Source: Arion vulgaris (Eukaryota; Mollusca; Gastropoda; Stylommatophora; Arionidae). Taken from it: DNA of 64,000 bases. The stretch spans positions 54,218,616 to 54,282,615 of the forward strand of contig CM036756.1 of the NCBI GenBank assembly GCA_020796225.1, written 5' to 3'. The notes under the pieces are model-generated. The model worked only from the letters and a program-made list of their open reading frames with translations, made no database searches and was not told the DNA's origin. Positions 32,053 through 42,384 of this stretch are shown piece by piece. Within the stretch, counting starts at the first letter, position 1. Every line of letters begins with the position of its first letter. Position numbers and translations under genes: made by a program.

Positions 32053-32440
32053 ATCCAGCGGCACTTGAGCTTTTGTCCTTCAGCCCAATGCTATGTAGTG
32101 GTATCTGCACCAGCGGCACTTGAGCTTTTGTCCTTCAGTCCAATGCTATGTAGTGGTATCTGCACCAGCGGCACTTGAGCTTTTGTCCTTCAGTCCAATG
32201 CTATGTAGTGGTATATGCACCAGCGGCACTTGAGCTTTTGTCCTTCAGTTCAATGCTATGTAGTGGTATCTGCACCAGCGGCACTTGAGCTTTTGTCCTT
32301 CAGTCCAATGCTATGTAGTGGTATCTGCACCAGCGGCACTTGAGCTTTTGCCCTTCAGTCCAATGCTATGTAGTGGTATCTGCACCAGCGGCACTTGAGC
32401 TTTTGCCCTTCAGCCCAATGCTATGTAGTTGTATCTGCAT
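32053..32440 (-). repeat. 55-bp tandem repeats in a LINE 3' UTR (unit 1), 7 copies
   Basis: Unit ccagcggcacttgagctttt plus gtccttcagtccaatgctat plus gtagtggtatctgca. On the minus strand it follows the stop of the LINE frame (32410) and precedes the LINE's terminal 'gaagaagaag' tail (32035-32050), so the array is inside the element's 3' UTR. Confidence 0.93.
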
Positions 32441-33910
32441 GTGTTTGTAAGTTGTTCTTTTGTTCCGTATAATGTGTTCCATTTATCTGGCCTTGGAGCA
32501 AGGAGGGTCTTTCTGATGTCATCTAGTGCTTGACACTTGAAAAGGTGGTGGTGAACGGTTTCATGATGATGTGCGCACAGTTGACACTCTGGAGTGTGTT
32601 GTGGATGAATTCTGTTCAAGTGATTATTAAGTGTTATGTGTTGGGTTCGAAGTCTAAAAATGGTGCTCTGATCTCTTCCTGTAAAGTGGTTGATGTTGTC
32701 ATTAAGGTTAGGCTGGCCATATGGCTGTACACCTCTCTTCCTGTGTTTCCCATGGTCCATCTGTTCAGCCAAATTTCTTTATTTGTTATCATTAGGATTT
32801 GCTTTGCTGTATGGAGAGTTGTTGCTGTGATTGGTTGTTCCTGCGTTGGCCCTTTCTTGGCTAGCCTATCTGCTTTGTCATTTCCAGGTGTGTTTGAATG
32901 TCCAGGGATCCACTGCATGGATATTTTGATGTCATGTGATGTAATAGTTCTGTCAATATCTAGGGCTATATGGGATAGTTCAGATTTACAATGTCCACCA
33001 TCTTCTAGAGCTTGAAGGGCAGACATTGAATCTGTGAAAATAATTATGTTTTGTGCCTTTGATGGAAAGGCATCGAAAACAGTCTCCAGGTGGTACAAAG
33101 CTGCTTCTATCGCATGAATTTCAGCCTCATAATTGGAGCATTATCCAGCGACTTACGTGTATATACTGCCCTGGGCATGCGGGTGTTTACGGTAATGAGA
33201 GAGCGGCCAGGCTTGCATCAACAGCATCGATTGTTGGGGAGTTGAAGATGGATAAGGGGATGTTCTTCGGTCTCTTCGCGACTGCTTGTTGGATGAGGAC
33301 ACTAAAATCGATGTTGAATCGATCAAGCGATTTAGGCAGTTTGGAGTTACCCGTTGTTAAGTCGAACTGGATGCCTGAAAGGCATAGTGAGAGGTGTGTT
33401 TAATCAGCGAGCCACAAGAACCATTAGTATGCATACTCTTCGATATCTGTTGGGGAGACTGAGCACCTATGGGTCTGCCCGGGGTGCAATGACGTCAGTT
33501 TAGTAACCAATAACAAATTGGAGCATATCTCTCCGCATGCACCAAACAGTTCTTCGGATGATCTGTCTGGTATTGTATATATGCTCCGTAACCTGCTTTG
33601 ATGGTGGCTTTAAATGCAGATCCATCAGTATAGACATGTACCCATTCTTGGGGATAGGCATCAATGGTTCTTTGAGATGCTATCATAAGGCTGACTGGGT
33701 CGGAGCGTTTAGTTGCTTCATCTATCAATTTTGTTCTAATTTCAGGTGTATTCAAGAGTGTATGTGGTAGTAAGTTTGCTATTACTCTCTGCAGCTGTTG
33801 TCTTGTTTCTGGAACGTGGTATCTGTCTTTGATTTCACTGACGTGGTGGAGGATTGACTTTTGTTTCATTCTGTTTCTCTGTTGCCACTTCTCAACAAGT
33901 AGTTTATTGG
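32410..33910 (-). pseudogene. LINE ORF2 C-terminal region: RNase H and tail (unit 1)
   Basis: Minus strand, from about 33910: MKQKSILHHVSEIKDRYHVP, then HVYTDGSAFKATIKAGYG (RNase H start, catalytic Asp in TDGS). The frame is interrupted by an insertion at 33142-33515. It continues AEIHAIEAALYHLE, IIFTDSMSALQALEDGGHCK, MQWIPGHSNTPGNDKADRLA and, after a frameshift near 32700, the Cys/His tail CQLCAHHHETVHHHLFKCQ ending at 32410. RNase H removes RNA from the hybrid during retrotransposition. 5' truncated (no EN or RT domains). Confidence 0.88.
33131..33526 (+). mobile_element. Nested LINE 3' end with 11-bp TSD (unit 1)
   Basis: Insert 33142-33515 flanked by 'aattggagcat' (33131-33141 and 33516-33526). 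In plus orientation it begins within an RNase H domain, reading CPGHAGVYGNERAARLAS, and ends 'gtttagtaaccaataacaa'. It is a severely 5'-truncated copy of a second LINE family (relative at 61.55 kb) lying inside, and opposite to, the first LINE. Confidence 0.9.
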
Positions 33911-33959
33911 GTGATCTTGATTCATTCTTTTGCTCCTTTCATAAGCTTCGACAGCAGTT

Positions 33960-34235
33960 TTGTCCCTACGCAATCATTCCAAACATATGCAAACTCAACA
34001 GACACTTACCTAGACTATGAATAAGTCAAACAACTATCTGCCAGTGTCAGCAGGCGGAACAGACACCAGCGCATACCATGCAAGACTGTCATCTTCTGAG
34101 TGAGCTGAGAAGCAGCATATGGTCACACCCCGTCGACCTAAAAACTAAACTTTGGATGGGGGAACCTGCAGCTGACTGCCCAATTTGGGGTCTACAATAA
34201 ACTAAGCGCATGACCAGAGATTCCTGAAGAAGAAG
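33960..34235 (+). pseudogene. LINE C-terminal tail with GAA end (unit 1)
   Basis: Plus-strand reading CQCQQAEQTPAHTMQDCHLL, LRSSIWSHPVDLKTKLWMGE and a stop at about 34197. This is the 'C-C-----TP-H-LQ-CP-L ... W-----L--KLWG' tail of LINE ORF2, followed by 'gattcctgaagaagaag'. Two stops interrupt the upstream residues. Confidence 0.7.
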
Positions 34236-34334
34236 ATTTCAAACATCGTCAACAGTTTATCAAAATAGTGTGGTATTTATGACTGGCCACAACATTTCAG
34301 CACTTCTAGATAGTACATTTGGTCATAACACTTT

Positions 34335-34690
34335 TTTTCCTAAGTCTCTTTAGCGAAGTGGTCAAGTCGTTTGTCTTGAGGTCCAAAGACAGTGGGTTCA
34401 AATCCGTAAAGCGTCGTTCAGCTCAGAGTGCCTTTTTCCAAGAGATATCTAGCCCTTTAGCTGTTAAGGACGTGTATAGACGTTTTTTTCTATTCACTGC
34501 TAAAGACGCATTAATACGTCTGTTATTATCTCTCCTCTGTGGGCTAAAGACGGGTTAACACGTTATACATTTCTACTGTCACTGCTATAGACGTACATTC
34601 ACGTTTGTAACCTAGACACAAAGAGTGGATATTTTTAGCTCCGTCTTCGCAAAGTATGTAGCAGCGAAAGGGCTGGGATTATAGCTGGAG
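34335..34690 (+). mobile_element. S5: tRNA-headed SINE with palindromic body (unit 1)
   Basis: A-box-like 'tagcgaagtggtcaag' (about 34352) and B-box-like 'gggttcaaatcc' (about 34393-34404) are 40 bp apart, as in a tRNA. The body has three short inverted repeats: 'acgtgtatagacgt', 'gacgcattaatacgtc' and 'acg-gttaacacgt'. A headless copy is at 44640-44870. Acceptor stem pairing is poor, so a working tRNA is unlikely. Confidence 0.6.
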
Positions 34691-35182
34691 ATACAGAACT
34701 GCTTGTGCCTTTTGCAATATTCATGATAGGTGGCGTACCATTTCCAAGGAAAATAAATTAGGCCATATGAAGAAATCCCATTGCTATCCTTCTCTTTTAA
34801 ATCCTAAATTTTTAAAATAACAATTGTGGAATGTGTTTTTAATTTGAATTCATCACTAACACCACACAATATTTGCCTGATGTTGTTTGTTTTGATATTT
34901 TTATTCATGTCCTATTTCCCGATTCTAGCAAGCATGTGCGTGTTTAGTCTGGTCTGTTTTTAAACGGTCTGTTTCTAAACAGTTTCATTTCTTGTTGATA
35001 TGTGTGTGATTCAATACGTCAACAGTTTCTACCACAGGTAAACTTCCGGTCTTGTCTTCTGTTCCGATGTCATTTCAAGTGCGGCGTTGACAATCAATAA
35101 AGTGCAACTAACAAAAATAGCAATAAATAAATCCAGTATAACTCCGTCTCCGTGCTGGCGAATATGCAACCCTAATCCCATG
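34691..35182. other. No gene recognised (repeated in unit 2 at about 39786-40275)
   Basis: AT-rich spacer with a partial repeat 'ggtctgtttttaaacggtct'. Confidence 0.5.
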
Positions 35183-35948
35183 CGGTGTAACTATTCAATG
35201 AATGCTGGTGTATCTACAACACTAACCACACATGTGGTGGTGTAACTATTCAATGAATGCTGGTGTATCTACAACACTAACCACACATGTGGTGGTGTAA
35301 CTATTCAATGAATGCTGGTGTATCTACAACACTAACCACACATGTGGTGGTGTAACTATTCAAGAACACTATGTTGGAGGCGGTGGAGCATGTCTCCAAA
35401 TCTACAACACTAACCACACATGTGGTGGTGGTGTAACTATTCAAGAACACTATGTTGGAAGCCGTAGAACATCTGTCCAAATCTACAACACTAACCACAC
35501 ATGTGGTGGTGTAACTATTCAAGAACACTATGTTGGAAGCCGTGGAGCATCTGTCCAAATCTACAACACTAACCACACATGTGGTGGTGTAACTATTCAG
35601 AACACTATGTTGGAAGCCGTGGAGCATCTGTCCAAATCTACCACACTAACCACACATGTGGTGGTGTAACTATTCAAGAACACTATGTTGGAAGCCGTGG
35701 AGCATGTCTCCAAATCTACAACACTAACCACACATGTGGTGGTGGAACTATTCAAGAACACTATGTTGGAAGCCGTAGAGCATCTGTCCAAATCTACAAC
35801 ACTAACCACACATGTGGTGGTGTAACTATTCAGAACATTATGTTGGAAGCCGTGGAGCATGTCTCCAAATCTACAACACTAACCACACATGTGGTGGTGG
35901 AACTATTCAAGAACACTATGTTGGAAGCCGTGGAGCATCTCTCCAAAT
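35183..35948. repeat. Minisatellite, 55-bp then about 78-bp units (unit 1)
   Basis: Three 55-bp units ('gtaactattcaatgaatgct' plus 'ctacaacactaaccacacat') pass into about eight 75-80 bp units that add 'aacactatgttggaagccgt' and 'ggagcatctgtccaaat'. The shared core 'ccacacatgtggtgg' is nearly palindromic. Confidence 0.95.
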
Positions 35949-36073
35949 GGATTAGAGCACGGCTTCCATGCGGGAGAATTGGGTAAGGCCAAGGAGTTTT
36001 TCTGTCGAGGGCATAAAGAAAACATCCTAACATAAACAGTTTCACTGTGATTGCACTAGCCATGCGACCATTA

Positions 36074-36243
36074 CATTCCGCAGTCTCATGTTTCTTCTGT
36101 CCCACATCGCCTAAATATTCCGCAGTCTCATGTTTCTTCTGTCCCACATCGCCTAAATATTCCGCAGTCTCATGTTTCTTCTGTCCCACATCGCCTAAAT
36201 ATTCCGCAGTCTCATGTTTCTTCTGTCCCACATCGCCTAAATA
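36074..36243. repeat. Minisatellite, 42-bp unit, 4 copies (unit 1)
   Basis: Unit attccgcagtctcatgtttc plus ttctgtcccacatcgcctaa at; perfect copies. Open in both strands because the period is 14 codons. Confidence 0.96.
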
Positions 36244-36367
36244 GTGGTACTACAAGCAGTAACGACAGTTTGTTTGTTATTGTTTTGTTGAAATGTGGAA
36301 GCCAAAGAAGAATATCAACTGTAAACCAACATAGAACTAGTGTCGTTAGTTGACAGATACACTGAGA

Positions 36368-36478
36368 AATATTTGTTGACATAATTTTATTAGGGTCGCT
36401 GGAAGTTTGACAGTAGTTGACAAGGGGAGAGGGGGTCAAATATTGCCTAAAAGTTGTTGACATAATTTATGGATGGCT
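36368..36478 (+). mobile_element. Orphan right end of the DNA transposon
   Basis: Contains the subterminal repeat ('ggaagtttgacagtagttga') and the TIR at about 36454-36478 with one change, but no transposase or left end. It was carried here by the tandem duplication. Confidence 0.9.
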
Positions 36479-36673
36479 CCTTGCCTAATCCTGAGTTGCC
36501 AAGCAGCGTCAGTATTTACTGATGATGTCAACAAATTCGTCATATTCATCATCATCGTTGTTAGGGACATTGCAGATGGAATAACTTTGAAAGTTTATGT
36601 TGTTTTCCATTGTTTTCCTTACGGTAACTGTCGATTCTCTCTAGATGTAGTTTGTGCTTAGTATAAACTTACC

Positions 36674-37122
36674 TTCGATTGATTGACTGATTTGATAGAA
36701 CGATCATCTTTGCACTTCGGCGAGTAACCATATGTGCTCCGATCTCTTTCTTGCTCAGGCAGATCTTAGCTGCAGTGCACGAACTCCGTAGCACCGGCTA
36801 GGGTCCCCTATGTAATTTTTTATTTGGGAAGAAGGTGAAAATATTTTGTAGGAATTTTATTTTAAATCTTTTCTAATGACTTTGCCCAGGCAGGGCTTTC
36901 CAGCCTGCTGTTCTCGATTTGGAACTGACAATGGTACTTTTATGTGCTAAAATTGAACCCGTACCTACGTTTTATCGTCCGTCTCTGATGTGACTAGGAA
37001 CTCGATCTCACCTACACTGAGATCAGGATCTCTGGAAAATATACCGTTGGCTCCACGAGGGAGCGAACGGTTATTTTGGCACGAGAGGCGTGGACCTAAC
37101 CTCTATCCTGTTTGCAGAATAT
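36674..37122 (-). mobile_element. S1 SINE (unit 2)
   Basis: Duplicate of 31576-32025 with a few run-length differences ('gagcgaacgg' versus 'gagcgaaccgg'). Confidence 0.82.
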
Positions 37123-37151
37123 ATCATTCTTCTTCTTCTTCTTCAATGATC

Positions 37152-37536
37152 CAGCGGCACTTGAGCTTTTGTCCTTCAGCCCAATGCTATGTAGTGGTAT
37201 CTGCACCAGCGGCACTTGAGCTTTTGTCCTTCAGTCCAATGCTATGTAGTGGTATCTGCACCAGCGGCACTTGAGCTTTTGTCCTTCAGTCCAATGCTAT
37301 GTAGTGGTATATGCACCAGCGGCACTTGAGCTTTTGTCCTTCAGTTCAATGCTATGTAGTGGTATCTGCACCAGCGGCACTTGAGCTTTTGTCCTTCAGT
37401 CCAATGCTATGTAGTGGTATCTGCACCAGCGGCACTTGAGCTTTTGCCCTTCAGTCCAATGCTATGTAGTGGTATCTGCACCAGCGGCACTTGAGCTTTT
37501 GCCCTTCAGCCCAATGCTATGTAGTTGTATCTGCAT
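37152..37536 (-). repeat. 55-bp tandem repeats in a LINE 3' UTR (unit 2), 7 copies
   Basis: Duplicate of the array at 32053-32440, same order of variants (gtcc, gtcc, gtcc, gtcc, gtcc, gccc, gccc). Confidence 0.93.
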
Positions 37537-39040
37537 GTGTTTGTAAGTTGTTCTTTTGTTCCGTATAATGTGTTCCATTTATCTGGCCTTGGAGCAAGGA
37601 GGGTCTTTCTGATGTCATCTAGTGCTTGACACTTGAAGAGGTGGTGGTGAACGGTTTCATGATGATGTGCGCACAGTTGACACTCTGGAGTGTGTTGTGG
37701 ATGAATTCTGTTCAAGTGATTATTAAGTGTTATGTGTTGGGTTTGAAGTCTAAAAATGGTGCTCTGATCTCTTCCTGTAAAGTGGTTGATGTTGTAATTA
37801 AGGTTAGGGCTGGCCATATGGCTGTACACCTCTCTTCCTGTGTTTCCCATGGTCCATCTGTTCAGCCAAATTTCTTTATTTGTTATCATTAGGATTTGCT
37901 TTGCTGTATGGAGAGTTGTTGCTGTGATTGGTTGTTCCTGCGTTGGCCCTTTCTTGGCTAGCCTATCTGCTTTGTCATTTCCAGGTGTGTTTGAATGTCC
38001 AGGGATCCACTGCATGGATATTTTGATGTCATGTGATGTAATAGTTCTGTCAATATCTAGGGCTATATGGGATAGTTCAGATTTACAATGTCCACCATCT
38101 TCTAGAGCTTGAAGGGCAGACATTGAATCTGTGAAAATAATTATGTTTTGTGCCTTTGATGGAAAGGCATCGAAAACAGTCTCCAGGTGGTACAAAGCTG
38201 CTTCTATCGCATGAATTTCAGCCTCATAATTGGAGCATTATCCAGCGACTTACGTGTATATACTGCCCTGGGCATGCGGGTGTTTACGGTAATGAGAGCG
38301 GCCAGGCTTGCATCAACAGCATCGATTGTTGGGGAGTTGAAGATGGATAAGGGGATGTTCTTCGGTCTCTTCGCGACTGCTTGTTGGATGAGGACACTAA
38401 AATCGATGTTGAATCGATCAAGCGATTTAGGCAGTTTGGAGTTACCCGTTGTTCGTCGAACTGGATGCCTGAAAGGCATAGTGAGAGGTGTGTTTAATCA
38501 GCGAGCCACATGAACCATTAGTATGCATACTCTTCGATATCTGTTGGGGAGACTGAGCATCTATGGGTCTGCCCGGGGTGCAATGACGTCAGTTTAGTAA
38601 CCAATAACAAATTGGAGCATATCTCTCCGCATGCACCAAACAGCTCTTCGGATGATCTGTCTGGGTATTGTATATATGTTCCGTAACCTGCTTTGATGGT
38701 GGCTTTAAATGCAGATCCATCAGTATAGACATGTACCCATTCTTGGGGATATGCATCAATGGTTCTTTGAGATGCTATCATAAGGCTGACTGGGTCGGAG
38801 CGTTTAGTTGCTTCATCTATCAATTTTGTTCTAATTTCAGGTGTATTCAAGAGTGTATATGGTGGTAAGTTTGCTATTACTCTCTGCAGCTGTTGTCTTG
38901 TTTCTGGAACGTGGTATCTGTCTTTGATTTCACTGACGTGGTGGAGGATTGACTTTTGTTTCATTCTGTTTCTCTGTTGCCACTTTTCAACAAGTAGTTT
39001 ATTGGGGTGATCTTGATTCATTCTTTGCTCCTTTCATAAG
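37506..39040 (-). pseudogene. LINE ORF2 C-terminal region: RNase H and tail (unit 2)
   Basis: Same element as 32410-33910 but better kept. The 229-residue stretch 38195-37506 runs unbroken from FTDSMSALQALEDGGHCK through GHSNTPGNDKADRLAKKG to CQLCAHHHETVHHHLFKCQ and the stop. The upstream 167-residue frame (39021-38518) has HVYTDGSAFKATIKAGYGTY and runs into the inserted element. Skipping the 371-bp insert joins GEICSN to YEAEIHAIEA in frame. Confidence 0.9.
38228..38620 (+). mobile_element. Nested LINE 3' end with 11-bp TSD (unit 2)
   Basis: Insert 38239-38609, TSD 'aattggagcat' at 38228-38238 and 38610-38620. Same insertion as in unit 1, so it predates the segmental duplication. Confidence 0.9.
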
Positions 39041-39054
39041 CTTCGACAGCAGTT

Positions 39055-39335
39055 TTGTCCCTACGCAATCATTCCAAACATATGCAAACTCAACAGACAC
39101 TTACCTAGACTATGAATAAGTCAAACAACTATCTGCCAGTGTCAGCAGGCGGAACAGACACCAGCGCATACCATGCAAGACTGTCATCTTCTGAGTGAGC
39201 TGAGAAGCAGCATATGGTCACACCCCGTCGACCTAAAAACTAAACTTTGGATGGGGGAACCTGCAGCTGACTGCCCAATTTGGGGTCTACAATAAACTAA
39301 GCGCATGACCAGAGATTCCTGAAGAAGAAGATTTC
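39055..39335 (+). pseudogene. LINE C-terminal tail with GAA end (unit 2)
   Basis: Duplicate of 33960-34235. Confidence 0.7.
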
Positions 39336-39429
39336 AAACATCGTCAACAGTTTATCAAAATAGTGTGGTATTTATGACTGGCCACAACATTTCAGCACTT
39401 CTAGATAGTACATTTGGTCATAACACTTT

Positions 39430-39785
39430 TTTTCCTAAGTCTCTTTAGCGAAGTGGTCAAGTCGTTTGTCTTGAGGTCCAAAGACAGTGGGTTCAAATCC
39501 GTAAAGCGTCGTTCAGCTCAGAGTGCCTTTTTCCAAGAGATATCTAGCCCTTTAGCTGTTAAGGACGTGTATAGACGTTTTTTCATTCACTGCTAAAGAC
39601 GCATTAATACGTCTGTTATTATCTCTCTTCTGTGGGCTAAAGACGTGTTAACACGTTATACATTTCTACTGTCACTGCTATAGACGTACATTCACGTTTG
39701 TAACCTAGACACAAAGAGTGGGTATTTTTAGCTCCGTCTTCGCAAAGTATGTAGCAGCGAAAGGGCTGGGATTATAGCTGGAGAT
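39430..39785 (+). mobile_element. S5: tRNA-headed SINE with palindromic body (unit 2)
   Basis: Duplicate of 34335-34690; here the third palindrome reads 'acgtgttaacacgt' perfectly. Confidence 0.6.
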
Positions 39786-40275
39786 ACAGAACTGCTTGTG
39801 CCTTTTGCAATATTCATGATAGGTGGCGTACCATTTCCAAGGAAAATAAATTAGGCCATATGAAGAAATCCCATTGCTATCCTTCTCTTTTAAATCCTAA
39901 ATTTTTAAAATAACAATTGTGGAATGTGTTTTTAATTTGAATTCATCACTAACACCACACAATATTTGCCTGATGTTGTTTGTTTTGATATTTTTATTCA
40001 TGTCCTATTTCCCCGTATTCTAGCAAGCATGTGCGTGTTTAGTCTGGTCTGTTTTTAAACGGTCTGTTTCTAAACAGTTTCATTTCTTGTTGATATGTGT
40101 GTGATTCAATACGTCAACAGTTTCTACCACAGGTAAACTTCCGGTCTTGTCTTCTGTTCCGATGTCATTTCAAGTGCGGCGTTGACAATCAATAAAGTGC
40201 AACTAACAAAAATAGCAATAAATAAATCCAGTATAACTCCGTCTCCGTGCTGGCGAATATGCAACCCTAATCCCA

Positions 40276-41041
40276 TGCGGTGTAACTATTCAATGAATGC
40301 TGGTGTATCTACAACACTAACCACACATGTGGTGGTGTAACTATTCAATGAATGCTGGTGTATCTACAACACTAACCACACATGTGGTGGTGTAACTATT
40401 CAATGAATGCTGGTGTATCTACCACACTAACCACACATGTGGTGGTGTAACTATTCAAGAACACTATGTTGGAGGCGGTGGAGCATGTCTCCAAATCTAC
40501 AACACTAACCACACATGTGGTGGTGGTGTAACTATTCAAGAACACTATGTTGGAAGCCGTAGAACATCTGTCCAAATCTACAACACTAACCACACATGTG
40601 GTGGTGTAACTATTCAAGAACACTATGTTGGAAGCCGTGGAGCATCTGTCCAAATCTACAACACTAACCACACATGTGGTGGTGTAACTATTCAGAACAC
40701 TATGTTGGAAGCCGTGGAGCATCTGTCCAAATCTACACACTAACACACATGTGGTGGTGTAACTATTCAAGAACACTATGTTGGAAGCCGTGGAGCATGT
40801 CTCCAAATCTACAACACTAACCACACATGTGGTGGTGGAACTATTCAAGAACACTATGTTGGAAGCCGTAGAGCATCTGTCCAAATCTACAACACTAACC
40901 ACACATGTGGTGGTGTAACTATTCAGAACATTATGTTGGAAGCCGTGGAGCATGTCTCCAAATCTACAACACTAACCACACATGTGGTGGTGGAACTATT
41001 CAAGAACACTATGTTGGAAGCCGTGGAGCATCTCTCCAAAT
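40276..41041. repeat. Minisatellite, 55-bp then about 78-bp units (unit 2)
   Basis: Duplicate of 35183-35948 with small deletions near 40735-40750. Confidence 0.95.
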
Positions 41042-41166
41042 GGATTAGAGCACGGCTTCCATGCGGGAGAATTGGGTAAGGCCAAGGAGTTTTTCTGTCG
41101 AGGGCATAAAGAAAACATCCTAACATAAACAGTTTCACTGTGATTGCACTAGCCATGCGACCATTA

Positions 41167-41336
41167 CATTCCGCAGTCTCATGTTTCTTCTGTCCCACAT
41201 CGCCTAAATATTCCGCAGTCTCATGTTTCTTCTGTCCCACATCGCCTAAATATTCCGCAGTCTCATGTTTCTTCTGTCCCACATCGCCTAAATATTCCGC
41301 AGTCTCATGTTTCTTCTGTCCCACATCGCCTAAATA
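41167..41336. repeat. Minisatellite, 42-bp unit, 4 copies (unit 2)
   Basis: Duplicate of 36074-36243. Confidence 0.96.
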
Positions 41337-41536
41337 GTGGTACTACAAGCAGTAACGACAGTTTGTTTGTTATTGTTTTGTTGAAATGTGGAAGCCAAAG
41401 AAGAATATCAACTGTAAACCAACATAGAACTAGTGTCGTTAGTTGACAGATACACTGAGAGACCGTACTGAGGAAGATGTCGGAGCACTTGCTAATAATA
41501 TGTGCAATACTAATGACCTAACGACTAAAACATACT

Positions 41537-41925
41537 TGTCTTTAGTTACAACTTGCATTACTAGTTCCTTAGTTACAACTCACATTACTAGTTCCTTAGT
41601 TACAACTCACATTACTAGTTCCTTAGTTACAACTCACATTACTAGTTCCTTAGTTACAACTCACATTACTAGTTCTTTAGTTACAACTTGCATTACTAGT
41701 TCTTTAGTTACAACTCACATTACTAGTTCCTTAGTTACAACTCGCATTAGTAGTTCTTTAGTTACAACTCACATTACTAGTTCTTTAGTTACAACTCACA
41801 TTACTAGTTCTTTAGTTACAACTTGCATTACTAGTTCCTTAGTTACAACTCGCATTACTAGTTCCTTAGTTACAACTCGCATTACTAGTTCTTTAGTTAC
41901 AACTCACATTACTAGTTCTTTCGTT
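41537..41925. repeat. Minisatellite, 27-bp unit, about 14 copies
   Basis: Unit ttagttacaactcacattac plus tagttcc, with cac/cgc/tgc and tcc/tct variants. Confidence 0.96.
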
Positions 41926-42245
41926 ATAATTATTATTTATTTGTGTGCGTGTCATTCTTCATGTATTTTTGTTTGCAAATGCACTTTCCATATTAAATGA
42001 TATCCAAATAATTGGACCAATGTTTAGAATGCACTAAAAGGTTGTTTCAATGATAACTATGTTTAGCTCATCGTATGTAAAAATGTCCAACTAGTAGTAT
42101 TAATAGTAACACTAGGTCAAAGTTTGCGAGGTCAAGGTTTAAAATCATTTCCAGGACAATTGTTAGTTGTTTTTTTCCATGGCAATAAAACCTCTTCAAG
42201 CCACACCGATGTCGTCGAATATATGACCTGGGTCCTTTTTTTTTG
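41926..42245. other. No gene recognised
   Basis: AT-rich, nothing seen. Confidence 0.5.
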
Positions 42246-42384
42246 TTATTTCAGAGCATGTTGACATGAACATTTGTGTGACCTTAAGGTCTGGGACCAG
42301 CCATGGCAAAGAATGTTTACAGTGTTGTAAATTTGTATGTTGTGAAGTGTTGTGTGAATCTTACCAACCGCTGGTGTTGTAGTC

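Larger units (their letters stand above)
31264..36367 (+). repeat. Tandem segmental duplication, unit 1 (5104 bp)
   Basis: From 'aatatttgttgacataattt' inside the transposon's right end to 'gttgacagatacactgaga'. The whole block recurs immediately downstream. Differences I noticed are mainly one-base indels in short runs (for example cgagtttaattttta/ttttt-type runs near 31710 and 36815, 'gagagagcgg' versus 'gagagcgg') and scattered substitutions. That fits a very recent duplication, or two haplotypes joined by the assembler. Confidence 0.95.
36368..41460 (+). repeat. Tandem segmental duplication, unit 2 (5093 bp)
   Basis: Starts at the junction 'cactgaga|aatatttg' (36367/36368) and ends at 'cactgaga' (41460), followed by new sequence 'gaccgtactgaggaagatgt'. 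Holds the same elements in the same order as unit 1. The LINE RNase H frame is intact in this unit (229 aa) but frameshifted in unit 1. Confidence 0.95.

Noticed and set aside
34350..34410. Functional tRNA gene
   Set aside because: A and B boxes are good but the acceptor stem does not pair and the sequence is duplicated with a SINE body.
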